Position numbers and translations under genes: made by a program. Source: Nevskiaceae bacterium (GTDB lineage: Bacteria; Pseudomonadota; Gammaproteobacteria; Nevskiales; Nevskiaceae). Taken from it: a DNA stretch of 43,226 bases. Location of the stretch: assembly GCA_021731445.1 (NCBI GenBank), contig JAKFXK010000064.1, forward strand, positions 1 through 43,226. The letters are read 5' to 3'. Below are positions 32,314 through 40,672 of this stretch, in pieces; the stretch's first letter is position 1; the number at the start of each line of letters is the position of its first letter. Under the pieces are notes generated by a model that was not told the origin of the DNA, did not search any database, and saw only the letters and a list, made by a program, of their open reading frames with translations.

Positions 32314-33489
32314 ATGAGCACTTCCGCAGCGTTCTACAGGCAGTTCAAAACACAGCTGCCGGGTACCGCATTGCGCGCGCTCGATGCCGCCGAGCTGCTG
32401 CTCGAACGCACCCTGGCCTCGGCGGCGCACCTCGCCGAGCGACGCGGCAATGCCGCCAGTTTCATCGTCGCCGACCTGACCCCGTACGACTTGATCCATG
32501 AAGATGGCCTGCTCTCGGTACGCCGCTACCGGCCACTGGAGGCAGGCGAAAGTCCCGCGCGCAGCAAGCGCCATCGAGTGCCGGTGCTGCTGGTGCCGCC
32601 GCTTGCGGCCGACCCGCTCAACTTCGATCTGCTGCCACAGCGCAGTCTGGTGCGCTTTCTCCTCGCCGAAGGGTTCAAGGTTTATCTCGTCGATTTTGGC
32701 AGTCCCGACAGGGATCACTCTCATTGGGGCCTCGCCGACTACACCACGTGCCTATTGCCGGCTGCGATGGCCAGTGTGCGCAAAGACTCGCGGGTCAAGG
32801 ACATCTCCCTGTTCGGCTACTGCATGGGCGGCCTGTTCTGTCTCGTCCATGCCGGCTGGGCACACGATCCGAAAATAAAGAACATCATCACCATCGCCAG
32901 CCCGATCGACATGCATCAGATCGGTGTCGCTGGCCAGTTACTCAGTGCGATGCGCACGCCGATCCGGCTGGTGCGTCGCTACACCGGCTTTCGCATCCAC
33001 CAGCTCGACCCCGCGCGGCTCAACGTGCCGGGCTGGGTGTCCTCGCTCGCCTTCAAGCTCACCAACCCGGTGGGCACGCTGACCAGTTATCTCGACCTCT
33101 TGATGAACCTCTGGGACCGCGACTACGTGGTGCAGCACGACACCATGGCGAGCTGGTTCAACGACATGCACGCCTATCCGGGTGGCATCGTGCAGGACTT
33201 CGTGGTGCGCGTCGGCCTCGACAATGCGCTCAGCAAGGGCCGCGTCAAACTGGGCAAGGATCAGGAAGCCTTGCTGACTCGCATCGACGCCTCGCTGCTC
33301 GCCATTGCTGGCACGGGCGACAAGATCGTCACCGTCGAAGCGGCCCGCAAGGTGATGGACATCGTTGCCAGCAGCGATAAGCTGTTCAAGCTCGCCCCCG
33401 GAGGCCACGCGGGTGTGTTCGCTGGCAGCAAGGCTCCGGCGACCACCTGGCGCATGGCGGCGGACTGGCTCAGGCCCCGCTCGCGCTGA
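32314..33489 (+). CDS. Poly(3-hydroxyalkanoate)-synthase-like alpha/beta hydrolase
   Basis: The 391-residue protein has the synthase form of the nucleophile elbow, GYCMGG (C170), instead of the lipase GxSxG. The other triad members D336 (GTGDK) and H365 (PGGHAGVF) are present. Its size matches class III PhaC (about 355-390), which needs PhaE, or PhaC-like proteins; the class I N-terminal extension is missing. It would join hydroxyacyl-CoA units into polyester. No phaE, phaA, phaB or phasin gene is in the window. It overlaps the convergent membrane gene by 20 bases. Confidence 0.85.
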   Translation: MSTSAAFYRQFKTQLPGTALRALDAAELLLERTLASAAHLAERRGNAASFIVADLTPYDLIHEDGLLSVRRYRPLEAGESPARSKRHRVPVLLVPPLAADPLNFDLLPQRSLVRFLLAEGFKVYLVDFGSPDRDHSHWGLADYTTCLLPAAMASVRKDSRVKDISLFGYCMGGLFCLVHAGWAHDPKIKNIITIASPIDMHQIGVAGQLLSAMRTPIRLVRRYTGFRIHQLDPARLNVPGWVSSLAFKLTNPVGTLTSYLDLLMNLWDRDYVVQHDTMASWFNDMHAYPGGIVQDFVVRVGLDNALSKGRVKLGKDQEALLTRIDASLLAIAGTGDKIVTVEAARKVMDIVASSDKLFKLAPGGHAGVFAGSKAPATTWRMAADWLRPRSR

Positions 33490-34153
33490 CTGCCCTGCCG
33501 GGTTTGACCGCGTAACGGCGGCCGAACACCACACCGGCAATGGCCGCCACGGCGAGCGGCAGCAACCAGCCGATCAGCTCGGTCTGCACGACCCAGCCCG
33601 TGGGCAGCAGGCGCTTCAGGCCGACCAGCAGAAAGGCCACATGCACTGCCACGCCGTTGCCGATCATCGAGCCGAAGTGCTCGAACAGCCACCAGCGTGG
33701 CGCCTGGGCCTGCCGCGCCCGCCACAGCATGTGGCCGCCGCGCACGAGGCCGATCATCGAGAAGCCCATCAGCACTGGCTTGCCAGCGTCGATACCCAGG
33801 GCCAGCACGCCGGCGCCGCACAGCACATTGAACGCCCCCAGCAGGCGGTACCAGCGGCCGTGGTAGCGGCGATGGTCCTGCTTCCAGCGCAACGACAGCC
33901 AGCCGGTGGCAAGCGCGCTCGCCGAGATGACAATGAGATAGCCGAAAAACGCCGCCTGCTCGAGCTCAAGGCGCAGCAGCATGCGGCCGACGAAGACCAG
34001 CGCGGTGAGCAGGATGATCAGCATGGTGAGCATGAACACCTTGCCCGCCGCGCGATGCATGGGGCTGCCCTTGCGCGCGAAGCCTGCCGTCCAGTAGGCG
34101 GCGAGGGCGACGACGCCGATCCCGGCGTGGGCAAGCAGGATGGTGGAATACAT
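33470..34153 (-). CDS. DUF2306-like multi-pass membrane protein
   Basis: The 227-residue protein has about seven hydrophobic segments. The opening LLAHAGIGVVALAAYWTAGFARKGSPMHRAAGKVFML resembles the DUF2306 start, where a conserved H-R-x-x-G lies. No transport motif is visible. It is divergent from the sensor kinase gene and convergent with the PHA-synthase-like gene, overlapping its end. Possibly it is a target of the two-component pair. Confidence 0.82.
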   Translation of the reverse strand: MYSTILLAHAGIGVVALAAYWTAGFARKGSPMHRAAGKVFMLTMLIILLTALVFVGRMLLRLELEQAAFFGYLIVISASALATGWLSLRWKQDHRRYHGRWYRLLGAFNVLCGAGVLALGIDAGKPVLMGFSMIGLVRGGHMLWRARQAQAPRWWLFEHFGSMIGNGVAVHVAFLLVGLKRLLPTGWVVQTELIGWLLPLAVAAIAGVVFGRRYAVKPGRAVSASGA

Positions 34154-34210
34154 GGCGCAATCTCCAGCAGCGATGAAGGCGTCAGCATCCGTATCGCCAC
34201 AGAGTTCGCA

Positions 34211-34253
34211 CAGGTGACATAGCGCACCTTGAGGGGGTGATAAAACTCACCTG
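34211..34253. promoter_or_regulatory. Cluster of AGGTG/CACCT half-sites in the divergent control region
   Basis: Half-sites CAGGTGA (34211-34217), CACCT (34225-34229), GGGTGA (34235-34240) and TCACCTG (34247-34253) form AGGTG-N8-CACCT and GGTGA-N6-TCACC, with outer ends that are also inverted. They lie between the DUF2306-like gene and the kinase gene. They are a good candidate for binding by the adjacent LuxR-type regulator. Confidence 0.5.
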
Positions 34254-34286
34254 CCCCATCCATCGCCGTGCTGCCTACACTGCCGC

Positions 34287-35399
34287 ATGAGCAGCCCTCA
34301 GCATCTTTCACCGCGCAGCCTCGCCGCCTATTGCGCCTGGCTCGCCGTGGCGAGCGAGCCGCTCGCGCGCAGCCTGCTCGGCAAGCCGCCTGGCACCGCC
34401 GCACTCATCGCCGGTTCGCTGGGCCTTTGTGCGGTGCTGCTGCTGTTTCTCGCCCGCGAACAGAGCCTGAGCTTGCGGATCAAGCGGGGACTGGTGCTGG
34501 CGCAGATTCCTGCGGCGCTGACGGCGGTCGCCGCGTTCGATGGCGGCCTGCAGCCGATCCTGCTGATTCTCGTCGCCGTGCAGCTCACCATCCTGTTCGC
34601 GCGCCGCGAAGCCGTGCTGTGGATGCTCGCGGCCAATGTCGCGCTGCTGGCGATCCTGCTGCTGCAGGAGCCGCTGCCGACGGCGCTGGTGATGGCACTC
34701 GCCTACGTGGGCTTTCAGGCGTTTGCCGCCTCCACCACCCAGGCCCTGGAACAGGCGCAGCAGGCGCGCGACTTAGCACAAGCCATCAACGCCGAGCTGC
34801 TTGCCACCCGCGCCCTCCTGGCCGAAGGGGCGCGGGCTTCAGAGCGCCTGCACCTCTCGCGGGAGCTGCACGATGTCGCGGGCCACAAGCTCACCGCGCT
34901 CAAGCTGCAACTGGGTCTGTGTGCAACGGGCAGCGGCGAGGCCGCTGCCGCACTCGCGGCCAGCCGCCAGCTCGCCGATGAGCTGCTCAGTGATGTGCGC
35001 GGCGTGGTTGGCGCGCTGCGTGCGCACGACGGCGTCGATCTGCACGCCGCGCTCAGTGCGCTGGCCGCGAGCATTCCCAGTCCGCGCATCACTCTCGCAC
35101 TGGCCGACGATGCCCGCCCCGCCGACTTCGCACGCGCGCAGGCCCTGCTGCGCGCCGCGCAGGAGGGCGTCACCAATGCCCTGCGCCATGCCGCTGCGAG
35201 CACGCTCTGCATCGAGCTGGCACGCGAAGCCGGCCTGCTGCGTCTCTCGGTGCGCGACAACGGTCGCGGTGCCGCACACAGCCGGCCCGGCAATGGCCTC
35301 ACCGGCCTCAGTGAACGCCTTGCGACGGTGGGCGGCACGCTGCATCTGGAGACGATGCCGGGTGGCGGCAGCTGTCTGAGCGCGACGGTGCCGGCATGA
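34287..35399 (+). CDS. Sensor histidine kinase (HisKA_3, NarL/DesK type)
   Basis: The 370-residue kinase has several hydrophobic segments (about 10-145). A coiled-coil linker follows, then the phosphoacceptor helix with LSRELHDVAGHKLTALKL (H195). The ATPase domain has RDNGRG and NGLTGLSERL. There is no extracytoplasmic domain, so it probably senses membrane state or a hydrophobic signal. The stop overlaps the response regulator start by four bases (ATGA). Confidence 0.92.
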   Translation: MSSPQHLSPRSLAAYCAWLAVASEPLARSLLGKPPGTAALIAGSLGLCAVLLLFLAREQSLSLRIKRGLVLAQIPAALTAVAAFDGGLQPILLILVAVQLTILFARREAVLWMLAANVALLAILLLQEPLPTALVMALAYVGFQAFAASTTQALEQAQQARDLAQAINAELLATRALLAEGARASERLHLSRELHDVAGHKLTALKLQLGLCATGSGEAAAALAASRQLADELLSDVRGVVGALRAHDGVDLHAALSALAASIPSPRITLALADDARPADFARAQALLRAAQEGVTNALRHAAASTLCIELAREAGLLRLSVRDNGRGAAHSRPGNGLTGLSERLATVGGTLHLETMPGGGSCLSATVPA

Positions 35400-36019
35400 G
35401 CATCCGCATCGCGCTGGCTGACGATCAGGCGCTGGTCCGCAGCGGCCTCGCGGCCCTGTTGACTGCACAGGCAGGGCTGGAGCTGTGCGTGCAAGCCGCC
35501 GATGGCACAGCGCTGCTCAAGGCCGTGGGCGAACAGCCCGTGGACGTGATCGTCAGCGACATCCGCATGCCACGCCTCTCCGGCCTCGAAGTCGTCCGGG
35601 CACTGCGCGAGCGCGGCGATGCCACGCCCGTGCTGCTGCTCACCACCTTCGACGACCCCGGCCTGCTGCAAGCTGCCCGTGCCGCCGGGGCACAGGGTTA
35701 TCTGCTGAAGGACGCCGCACCCGAAGAGCTTCGCGCCGCCATCGACGCCCTCGCCGCAGGCCAGACCCGGCTTGCACCCATCAGCCTGCACGCCGCCCGC
35801 GCGGGCAGCCGCGAACCCGCCCGCGCCGCACAGCTCACCGAGCGCGAGCTGTCGATCCTGCGGCTGGTGGCGGGCGGCTATTCCAACAAGGAGATCGGCA
35901 AGGCCCTGAACATCTCCGACGGCACGGTGAAGAACCACCTCACCGACATCCTCGCCAAGCTCGACGCCCGCGACCGCACCCATGCGGTGCTGAAAAGTAT
36001 TGCCGCCGGCTGGCTGTAG
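35396..36019 (+). CDS. LuxR/NarL-family response regulator
   Basis: The 207-residue protein has a receiver domain with acidic pocket ADDQ, phosphoacceptor D55 (VIVSDIRMPR), T in LLTTFDD and K in LLKDAAPEE. A C-terminal LuxR helix-turn-helix follows: LTERELSILRLVAGGYSNKE and NISDGTVKNHL. It is the partner of the kinase directly upstream. Targets may include the neighbouring divergent gene. Confidence 0.94.
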   Translation: MSIRIALADDQALVRSGLAALLTAQAGLELCVQAADGTALLKAVGEQPVDVIVSDIRMPRLSGLEVVRALRERGDATPVLLLTTFDDPGLLQAARAAGAQGYLLKDAAPEELRAAIDALAAGQTRLAPISLHAARAGSREPARAAQLTERELSILRLVAGGYSNKEIGKALNISDGTVKNHLTDILAKLDARDRTHAVLKSIAAGWL

Positions 36020-36032
36020 GACAATCGCGGCC

Positions 36033-36656
36033 ATGAACTCGCTCGCCCAATGGCTGGACTTGATCGGTGTGGCCGCCAATGCCGTGGCGGGCGCACTGGT
36101 TGCGGGCCGTCGCCAGTTCGACTGGCTGGGCGTGGTGGTGATCGCCGGCGTCACCGCGATTGGGGGTGGCACCGTGCGTGATCTCCTGCTGGACAGGCCG
36201 GTGTTCTGGATCGCCAACCCCGCCTACCTGCAAGCGACGCTCGCCGCCACTGCCTTCACGCTGGCCTATGCGCGCTGGCGCAGCATTCCCGAGCGCGTGC
36301 TGGAAACCACCGATGCGCTGGGTCTCGCCCTGTTCGGCATCGCCGGTGCGCGCATCGCCGAGGGCCTGGGCCACGATGGCCTGATCGCGGTGGTGATGGG
36401 CGTCATCACCGGCGCCTTCGGCGGTCTCTTGCGTGACGTGCTCTGCAACGACATCCCGATGATTTTCCGGCAGGGGCAGTTCTACGCCACCGCGATCATC
36501 GCCGGCTGCTCGCTCTATATCGGCCTCGCCGCGCTCGGCATTGAGCACAACGTAGCGGCGGGCTTGGGGATGCTCGCCATCTTTGCACTGCGGGTGGCAG
36601 CCATCGCCTGGAACCTCAGACTGCCGATCTTCAAGTTGCCCGAAGATCAAAAATAG
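36033..36656 (+). CDS. TRIC-type cation channel family protein (YicG/UPF0126)
   Basis: The 207-residue membrane protein has about seven segments and two internal repeats, with TAIGGGTVRDLLLDRPVFW and GAFGGLLRDVLCNDIPMIF, the conserved kinks of bacterial TRIC channels. It is an inner-membrane K+ or other cation channel; related YicG is linked to glycine. It begins 13 bases after the response regulator stop, and the repeat follows its stop by two bases. Confidence 0.9.
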   Translation: MNSLAQWLDLIGVAANAVAGALVAGRRQFDWLGVVVIAGVTAIGGGTVRDLLLDRPVFWIANPAYLQATLAATAFTLAYARWRSIPERVLETTDALGLALFGIAGARIAEGLGHDGLIAVVMGVITGAFGGLLRDVLCNDIPMIFRQGQFYATAIIAGCSLYIGLAALGIEHNVAAGLGMLAIFALRVAAIAWNLRLPIFKLPEDQK

Positions 36657-36658
36657 CG

Positions 36659-36748
36659 GTCGTCATACCGGCGCAGGCCGGTATCCAGTCCCTGAGGGTT
36701 CAATGCTCTTGCCAGTAATGGATTCCGGCCTGCGCCGGAATGACGACG
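36659..36748. repeat. Dispersed inverted repeat, copy 2
   Basis: Arms ATACCGGC-GCAG-GCCGGTAT (36665-36684) and ATTCCGGC-CTGC-GCCGGAAT (36722-36741) have the same layout as copy 1 at 28874. The stem bases differ by pairs on both sides, keeping eight-base pairing. It lies at the end of the TRIC gene and inside the 3' end of the alpha/beta hydrolase gene. Confidence 0.9.
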
Positions 36749-37655
36749 TCGCCTGCGGCCGGTGCGCGGCGAGAAAGCCCGATAGCTCGGTGAGGAACTC
36801 GCGCGGCGACTCGAAGGGAATGGCATGGCCGCAACGCTGGAAGCGCACCAACTCCGCCTGCGGCACCCACTCACGGAAGCGCAGCTGGCCCCTGGCGGGA
36901 TACATGGTGGACTGCATCCCGATCATCGCCGTCATCGGGATCTGAATGTTCGGCAGGCTCGGTCGCCAGTCGTAATCGTCACTCAGATAGCTCCTGAGCG
37001 TGTCCATGTAGATCGGCCAGTTGGCGACGGGTGCAACGCGGCGGATCAACAGCTCCTGTCGCGCGAGACTGGTGAACGCCTGCCAGTGCCTGAGTGCAAA
37101 GGCATGGCCGAAGAAATCGCCCAGCGTGGCCCACAGGCGGCTGCGCAGTGCGCGCGGGATGCTCGCAAACGCCTGACCGCGATACGTTTCCATGTCGGCC
37201 ATCAGCGCCGCCCAGGTGCCCAGCCTTGCGCCCTGCAGCGAGCCGAGCAGGCCATCTTCCCAATCCGGCAGATTGCGCACGCAGGGCGCCTGGTCCATGT
37301 GCAGATAGGCGCGTACCGCGCCGAAGCCGTGATGCCGCTGGTATTGCAAAGCGGTGCAGGCACCCATCGAGAGACCGCCGAGCAGGACTTGCGATTCACC
37401 GAGATAGCCCAGCACATCGGCGAGATCACTCGCGTGCTGGTCGAGCAGGCAGGGCTTGGTCAGCGAGAGTCGGTGCGAGCCGCCAAAGCCGCGCAGGTCC
37501 GGCAGCACGAAGCGGTATTTATGCGCGAGTGGCGCGATGAAGGGCAGCCACAGGAATGCAGGCATCGCAAAGCCGTGCAGCAGCACTACCGTCGGCCCGC
37601 GACCAAGCAGGTGGACGTTGAGTTTGGCGCCGTCGCGCAGGGTGATCTTGCTCAT
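36663..37655 (-). CDS. Alpha/beta hydrolase with a repeat-derived C-terminal tail
   Basis: The 330-residue protein has the oxyanion HGFAMPAFLW, nucleophile S96 (GGLSMGA), and H277 (CGHAIPF) of the catalytic triad. It resembles 3-oxoadipate-enol-lactonase- and haloalkane-like hydrolases. Substrate is unknown. Residues from about 303 to 330 (TSSFRRRPESITG onward) are encoded by the palindromic repeat and are not part of the fold; the hydrolase core ends near 300. The start MSKITLRDG is standard. It is convergent with the TRIC gene. Confidence 0.88.
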   Translation of the reverse strand: MSKITLRDGAKLNVHLLGRGPTVVLLHGFAMPAFLWLPFIAPLAHKYRFVLPDLRGFGGSHRLSLTKPCLLDQHASDLADVLGYLGESQVLLGGLSMGACTALQYQRHHGFGAVRAYLHMDQAPCVRNLPDWEDGLLGSLQGARLGTWAALMADMETYRGQAFASIPRALRSRLWATLGDFFGHAFALRHWQAFTSLARQELLIRRVAPVANWPIYMDTLRSYLSDDYDWRPSLPNIQIPMTAMIGMQSTMYPARGQLRFREWVPQAELVRFQRCGHAIPFESPREFLTELSGFLAAHRPQATSSFRRRPESITGKSIEPSGTGYRPAPV

Positions 37656-37708
37656 GCGACGAGGCTACCGACAATGCGGATTTTTGAAACTGCGGACAGA
37701 CCAGCGCG

Positions 37709-38926
37709 CTATTTCGCCGGTGCCAGCGTCATCCGCAGAATCGCGCCCTCGCTTTCATCGGTCAGCAGGTACAGCGCGCCATCAGGCCCTTGGCGCACAT
37801 CGCGGATGCGCTGGTTCAGGCCTTCGAGCAGACGCTCTTCCGCCAGCACTTTCTCGCCGTCGAGTGTGAGCATCGCCAGCACCCCGAACTTGAGGGAGCC
37901 GGCAAACAGCTTGCCGCGCCAGGCGGGGAAGCGGTCCGCGTTGTAGAAAGCAAGGCCACTGGGCGCGATGGAGGGTGTCCAGTGCCATTGCGCGGCCTCC
38001 AGCCCCGGCGCTTCGCGCTGGCCACTGCCGACCGGGCTGCCGTCATAGTTCACGCAATGGCAGACCTCGGGCCAGCCGTAGTTCAAGCCGGGCTTGGGCG
38101 TGTTGAGTTCGTCGCCGCCCTGGGGACCGTGCTCGCTCGTCCACAGCTGGCCGGTGGCCGGATGCAGGGCCGCGCCTTGCAGGTTGCGGTGGCCGATGCT
38201 CCAGATTTCCGGTCTCGCGCCAGCAGTCTTGAGGTAGGGGTTGTCGGCGGGCACGCTGCCGTCGCGGTGGATGCGCAGCACCTTGCCGAGGTGGCTGTCG
38301 AGCAGTGGGGCTTGCTGGCGCTGGCTGCCGCGATCACCCAGGGTGACGAACAGGCTGCCGTCGCGCGCAAACACCAGGCGCGAGCCGAAATGGTGGTTGC
38401 TCTGGATGGCGGGCTCTTGCTGAAAGATGCGCTGCACTGATTCCAGCGCACCGCCATTGCCTTTCAGGATCAGCCGGGCACTCGCGACGGCCGTGCCATT
38501 GCGACTGCCGCGCGGTTCGGCGTAGCTCAAGAAAATCTCGCGGCTCGCTGCAAAGTCGGGAGCCAGCACCACATCCAGCAGGCCGCCCTGGCCCTCGTGG
38601 TGCACCGCTGGCACCCCTTGCAGCGGCGCGCCCACCGCGCCGCTGGAGCTGACGATGCGCAGCCGCCCCGGCCGCTCGCTGACCAGCATCCGGCCATCGG
38701 GCAGAAAGGCCAGCGACCAGGGGTTTTCAAGGCCCTGCGCCACCGGCTCGACGGTGATGGTGCCGAGCGACGAGGGGAACTGCCGCACCGGCATCGGCAG
38801 GCCCAGCACGCTGCGCAGGCTGGCGGCACTGGCCGTGGCCACGGGGCTGAACGGCGGATAGAGCAGCAGATAGCTGAAAAAGCTCAGCAACATCACCAGC
38901 AGCAGGCTTTTGGTGCGGGCGGTCAT
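37709..38926 (-). CDS. PQQ-dependent sugar dehydrogenase family protein
   Basis: The 405-residue protein has a signal peptide or anchor (about 8-32) and a six-bladed soluble glucose/sorbosone dehydrogenase propeller. Visible motifs are HHEGQGGLLDVVLAPDF, with the catalytic-type His, and NHHFGSRLVFARDGSLFVTLGDRG, plus WSIGHRNLQGAALHPATGQLW. It is probably periplasmic or lipid-free exported. Substrate may be an aldose sugar, as in YliI/Asd. It starts four bases after the SDR stop. Confidence 0.92.
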   Translation of the reverse strand: MTARTKSLLLVMLLSFFSYLLLYPPFSPVATASAASLRSVLGLPMPVRQFPSSLGTITVEPVAQGLENPWSLAFLPDGRMLVSERPGRLRIVSSSGAVGAPLQGVPAVHHEGQGGLLDVVLAPDFAASREIFLSYAEPRGSRNGTAVASARLILKGNGGALESVQRIFQQEPAIQSNHHFGSRLVFARDGSLFVTLGDRGSQRQQAPLLDSHLGKVLRIHRDGSVPADNPYLKTAGARPEIWSIGHRNLQGAALHPATGQLWTSEHGPQGGDELNTPKPGLNYGWPEVCHCVNYDGSPVGSGQREAPGLEAAQWHWTPSIAPSGLAFYNADRFPAWRGKLFAGSLKFGVLAMLTLDGEKVLAEERLLEGLNQRIRDVRQGPDGALYLLTDESEGAILRMTLAPAK

Positions 38927-38930
38927 GGGA

Positions 38931-39689
38931 TCAGCCCCGATGCACCGCGAGCGGGCCGTTGGCCTGGCACACCGGCATCAGTTGCAGCGTATTGATGTTG
39001 ACGTGTGCGGGCAGGGTCGCGACCCAGTGGACGGTTTCGGCGATGTCCTCGGCAGTCAGCGGCTGGGTGTTTTCGTAGACCTTCGCCGCCCTGGTTTCAT
39101 CGCCGTGGAAGCGCACGCTGGAAAACTCGGTGCCGCCGCACAGCCCCGGCTCGATGTTGCTGACACGGACCGGCGTGCCGAGCAGGTCGGCGCGCAGGTT
39201 CATCGAAAACTGGTGCACGAAGGCCTTGGTCGCGCCATAGACATTGCCGCCGGGATACGGCCACTCGCCGGCTGTGGAGCCGATGTTGATGATGTGTCCG
39301 CGCGCACGCGCCACCATGCCCGGCAGCAGGGCATGGGTGACGTTGACCAAGCCAGTGACATTGGTGTCGATCATCTGCTGCCAGTCATCAAGGCTGGCGC
39401 GCTGCGCCGGCTCAAGGCCAAGTGCGAGACCGGCATTGTTGATGAGCAGATCGACTGCGGCGAAATCGTCGGGCAGCCCGGCAATGGCGGCTTCGACGGC
39501 GGCGCGGTCACCGACATCCAGCTGCAGTGGCAAGGCCCTGGCACCCAGCTCGCCAGCCAGCTGTTCGAGCCGTTCGCGGCGCCGTCCGGCCAGCACGACG
39601 CGGCTGCCATCGGCCGCAAAGCGGCGTGCCATTGCCATGCCGAATCCGGCGGAAGCACCGGTGATGAAAACGACTTGGGGGCGGTGCAT
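38931..39689 (-). CDS. Short-chain dehydrogenase, YdfG-like
   Basis: The 252-residue SDR has the NADP motif GASAGFG, NNAG at about 90, and the catalytic S-Y-K in INIGSTAGEWPYPGG and VYGATKAFV. PGLCGGTEFSSVRFHGDE fits YdfG-type NADP-dependent 3-hydroxy acid dehydrogenases (serine/allo-threonine/malonic semialdehyde). It begins four bases after the coiled-coil gene stop and lies four bases from the dehydrogenase gene. Confidence 0.92.
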   Translation of the reverse strand: MHRPQVVFITGASAGFGMAMARRFAADGSRVVLAGRRRERLEQLAGELGARALPLQLDVGDRAAVEAAIAGLPDDFAAVDLLINNAGLALGLEPAQRASLDDWQQMIDTNVTGLVNVTHALLPGMVARARGHIINIGSTAGEWPYPGGNVYGATKAFVHQFSMNLRADLLGTPVRVSNIEPGLCGGTEFSSVRFHGDETRAAKVYENTQPLTAEDIAETVHWVATLPAHVNINTLQLMPVCQANGPLAVHRG

Positions 39690-39693
39690 GGGT

Positions 39694-40116
39694 CTATTTC
39701 TTCGGGGGGGTGATGAAGGGCATCACGGCATCCAGCACATCGGGCAGTGGCTGCACGGCCGGTTTCTCGCTTTCCAGCAGCGCGATGCGGCCTTCGAGTT
39801 CGATGATGCGTTCGCGCGCCTTCGCCTCACCTTCGCGGCTTTCGCGCAGCTGGGCAAGCGTCCGTTCGTGCTCGGTCGAGTTGGATTCGCGCAGGCGCGC
39901 GCTGGATACGGGGCGGCGCTCGGCGGCGGTGAGGCGCTCCCGCAGGTGCAGCAGGTCGACGGCCTGCTGGCGCATCCGCAGCGCCATGGCACGCGACAGC
40001 AGCCAGTGCAGCAGCAGGCCCAGCAGAAAAGCCCCGGCCAGCAGCACCAGGATTTCAAAAGTGTGCTGGGTGACGCTGCCGGTGCCGGGGCCAAGGCTGG
40101 GGCTTTGCTCGAACAT
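39694..40116 (-). CDS. Small membrane-anchored coiled-coil protein
   Basis: The 140-residue protein has one membrane helix (about 20-42, EILVLLAGAFLLGLLLHWLL). A charged heptad-rich stretch follows (about 45-115, with RERLTAAERR and AKARERIIELEGRIALLESE), and the tail is Pro-rich. I do not recognise a family. It follows the OmpA-like gene by four bases and precedes the SDR by four. A scaffold role is conceivable. Confidence 0.78.
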   Translation of the reverse strand: MFEQSPSLGPGTGSVTQHTFEILVLLAGAFLLGLLLHWLLSRAMALRMRQQAVDLLHLRERLTAAERRPVSSARLRESNSTEHERTLAQLRESREGEAKARERIIELEGRIALLESEKPAVQPLPDVLDAVMPFITPPKK

Positions 40117-40120
40117 GTTT

Positions 40121-40672
40121 CTATTCCTTTGCGGTCAGCAGGGCTTCGGCGCGGCGGTTCTTGCGGCGGCCTTCATCATCGTTGTTGCTGGCGATGGGCT
40201 CGCGGTCTTCGCGGGATTCGACGGTGGCGATGGCGCTGGCAGGGATGCCCTGCACCAGCAGCCAGTCACGCAGCGCCTCGGCGCGCTGCTGCGAGACGAT
40301 GACGATGCGGGTCCGCGCACCACGCCCATCGCTATGGCCCAGCACCCGCACTTTCTGGCCCTGGGCGATGCCCTGCCGCAGGGTTTCCAGCCCGGCCTCG
40401 GCATCGGCAGGTGGCAGCAGGGCCGCTGAGCGGGCATCGAAAGACACCCGCAGCACCACACCGGAAACCAGCGGCGTGGCAGCCACTGCTGCGGCTGGGG
40501 CATCCGGCCGCCGGGCTGCTGGGCGGGCGACGGGCGGTTCAGCAAGGGGGGCGATGGTCGCAGTCTCGTTGCCGGGCCCACAGACGCGTTTGATCTTGCA
40601 GTCGTATACCCACACCGCAGCCAGTGCCCAGAGTGCCGACGCTGCGATGGTGAGGGTGAGCGCGCGATTCAT
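40121..40672 (-). CDS. Small OmpA-like protein with membrane anchor
   Basis: The 183-residue protein has an N-terminal hydrophobic anchor (about 5-23), a Cys-containing segment, a Pro/Ala linker (about 40-66) and a C-terminal OmpA domain. The domain has GHSDGRGAR (D115), [21 protein letters not shown] and [12 protein letters not shown], the peptidoglycan-binding Asp and Arg positions. It is probably an inner-membrane or periplasmic cell-wall-binding protein. The start overlaps the argH stop by four bases. It lacks a barrel. Confidence 0.86.
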   Translation of the reverse strand: MNRALTLTIAASALWALAAVWVYDCKIKRVCGPGNETATIAPLAEPPVARPAARRPDAPAAAVAATPLVSGVVLRVSFDARSAALLPPADAEAGLETLRQGIAQGQKVRVLGHSDGRGARTRIVIVSQQRAEALRDWLLVQGIPASAIATVESREDREPIASNNDDEGRRKNRRAEALLTAKE

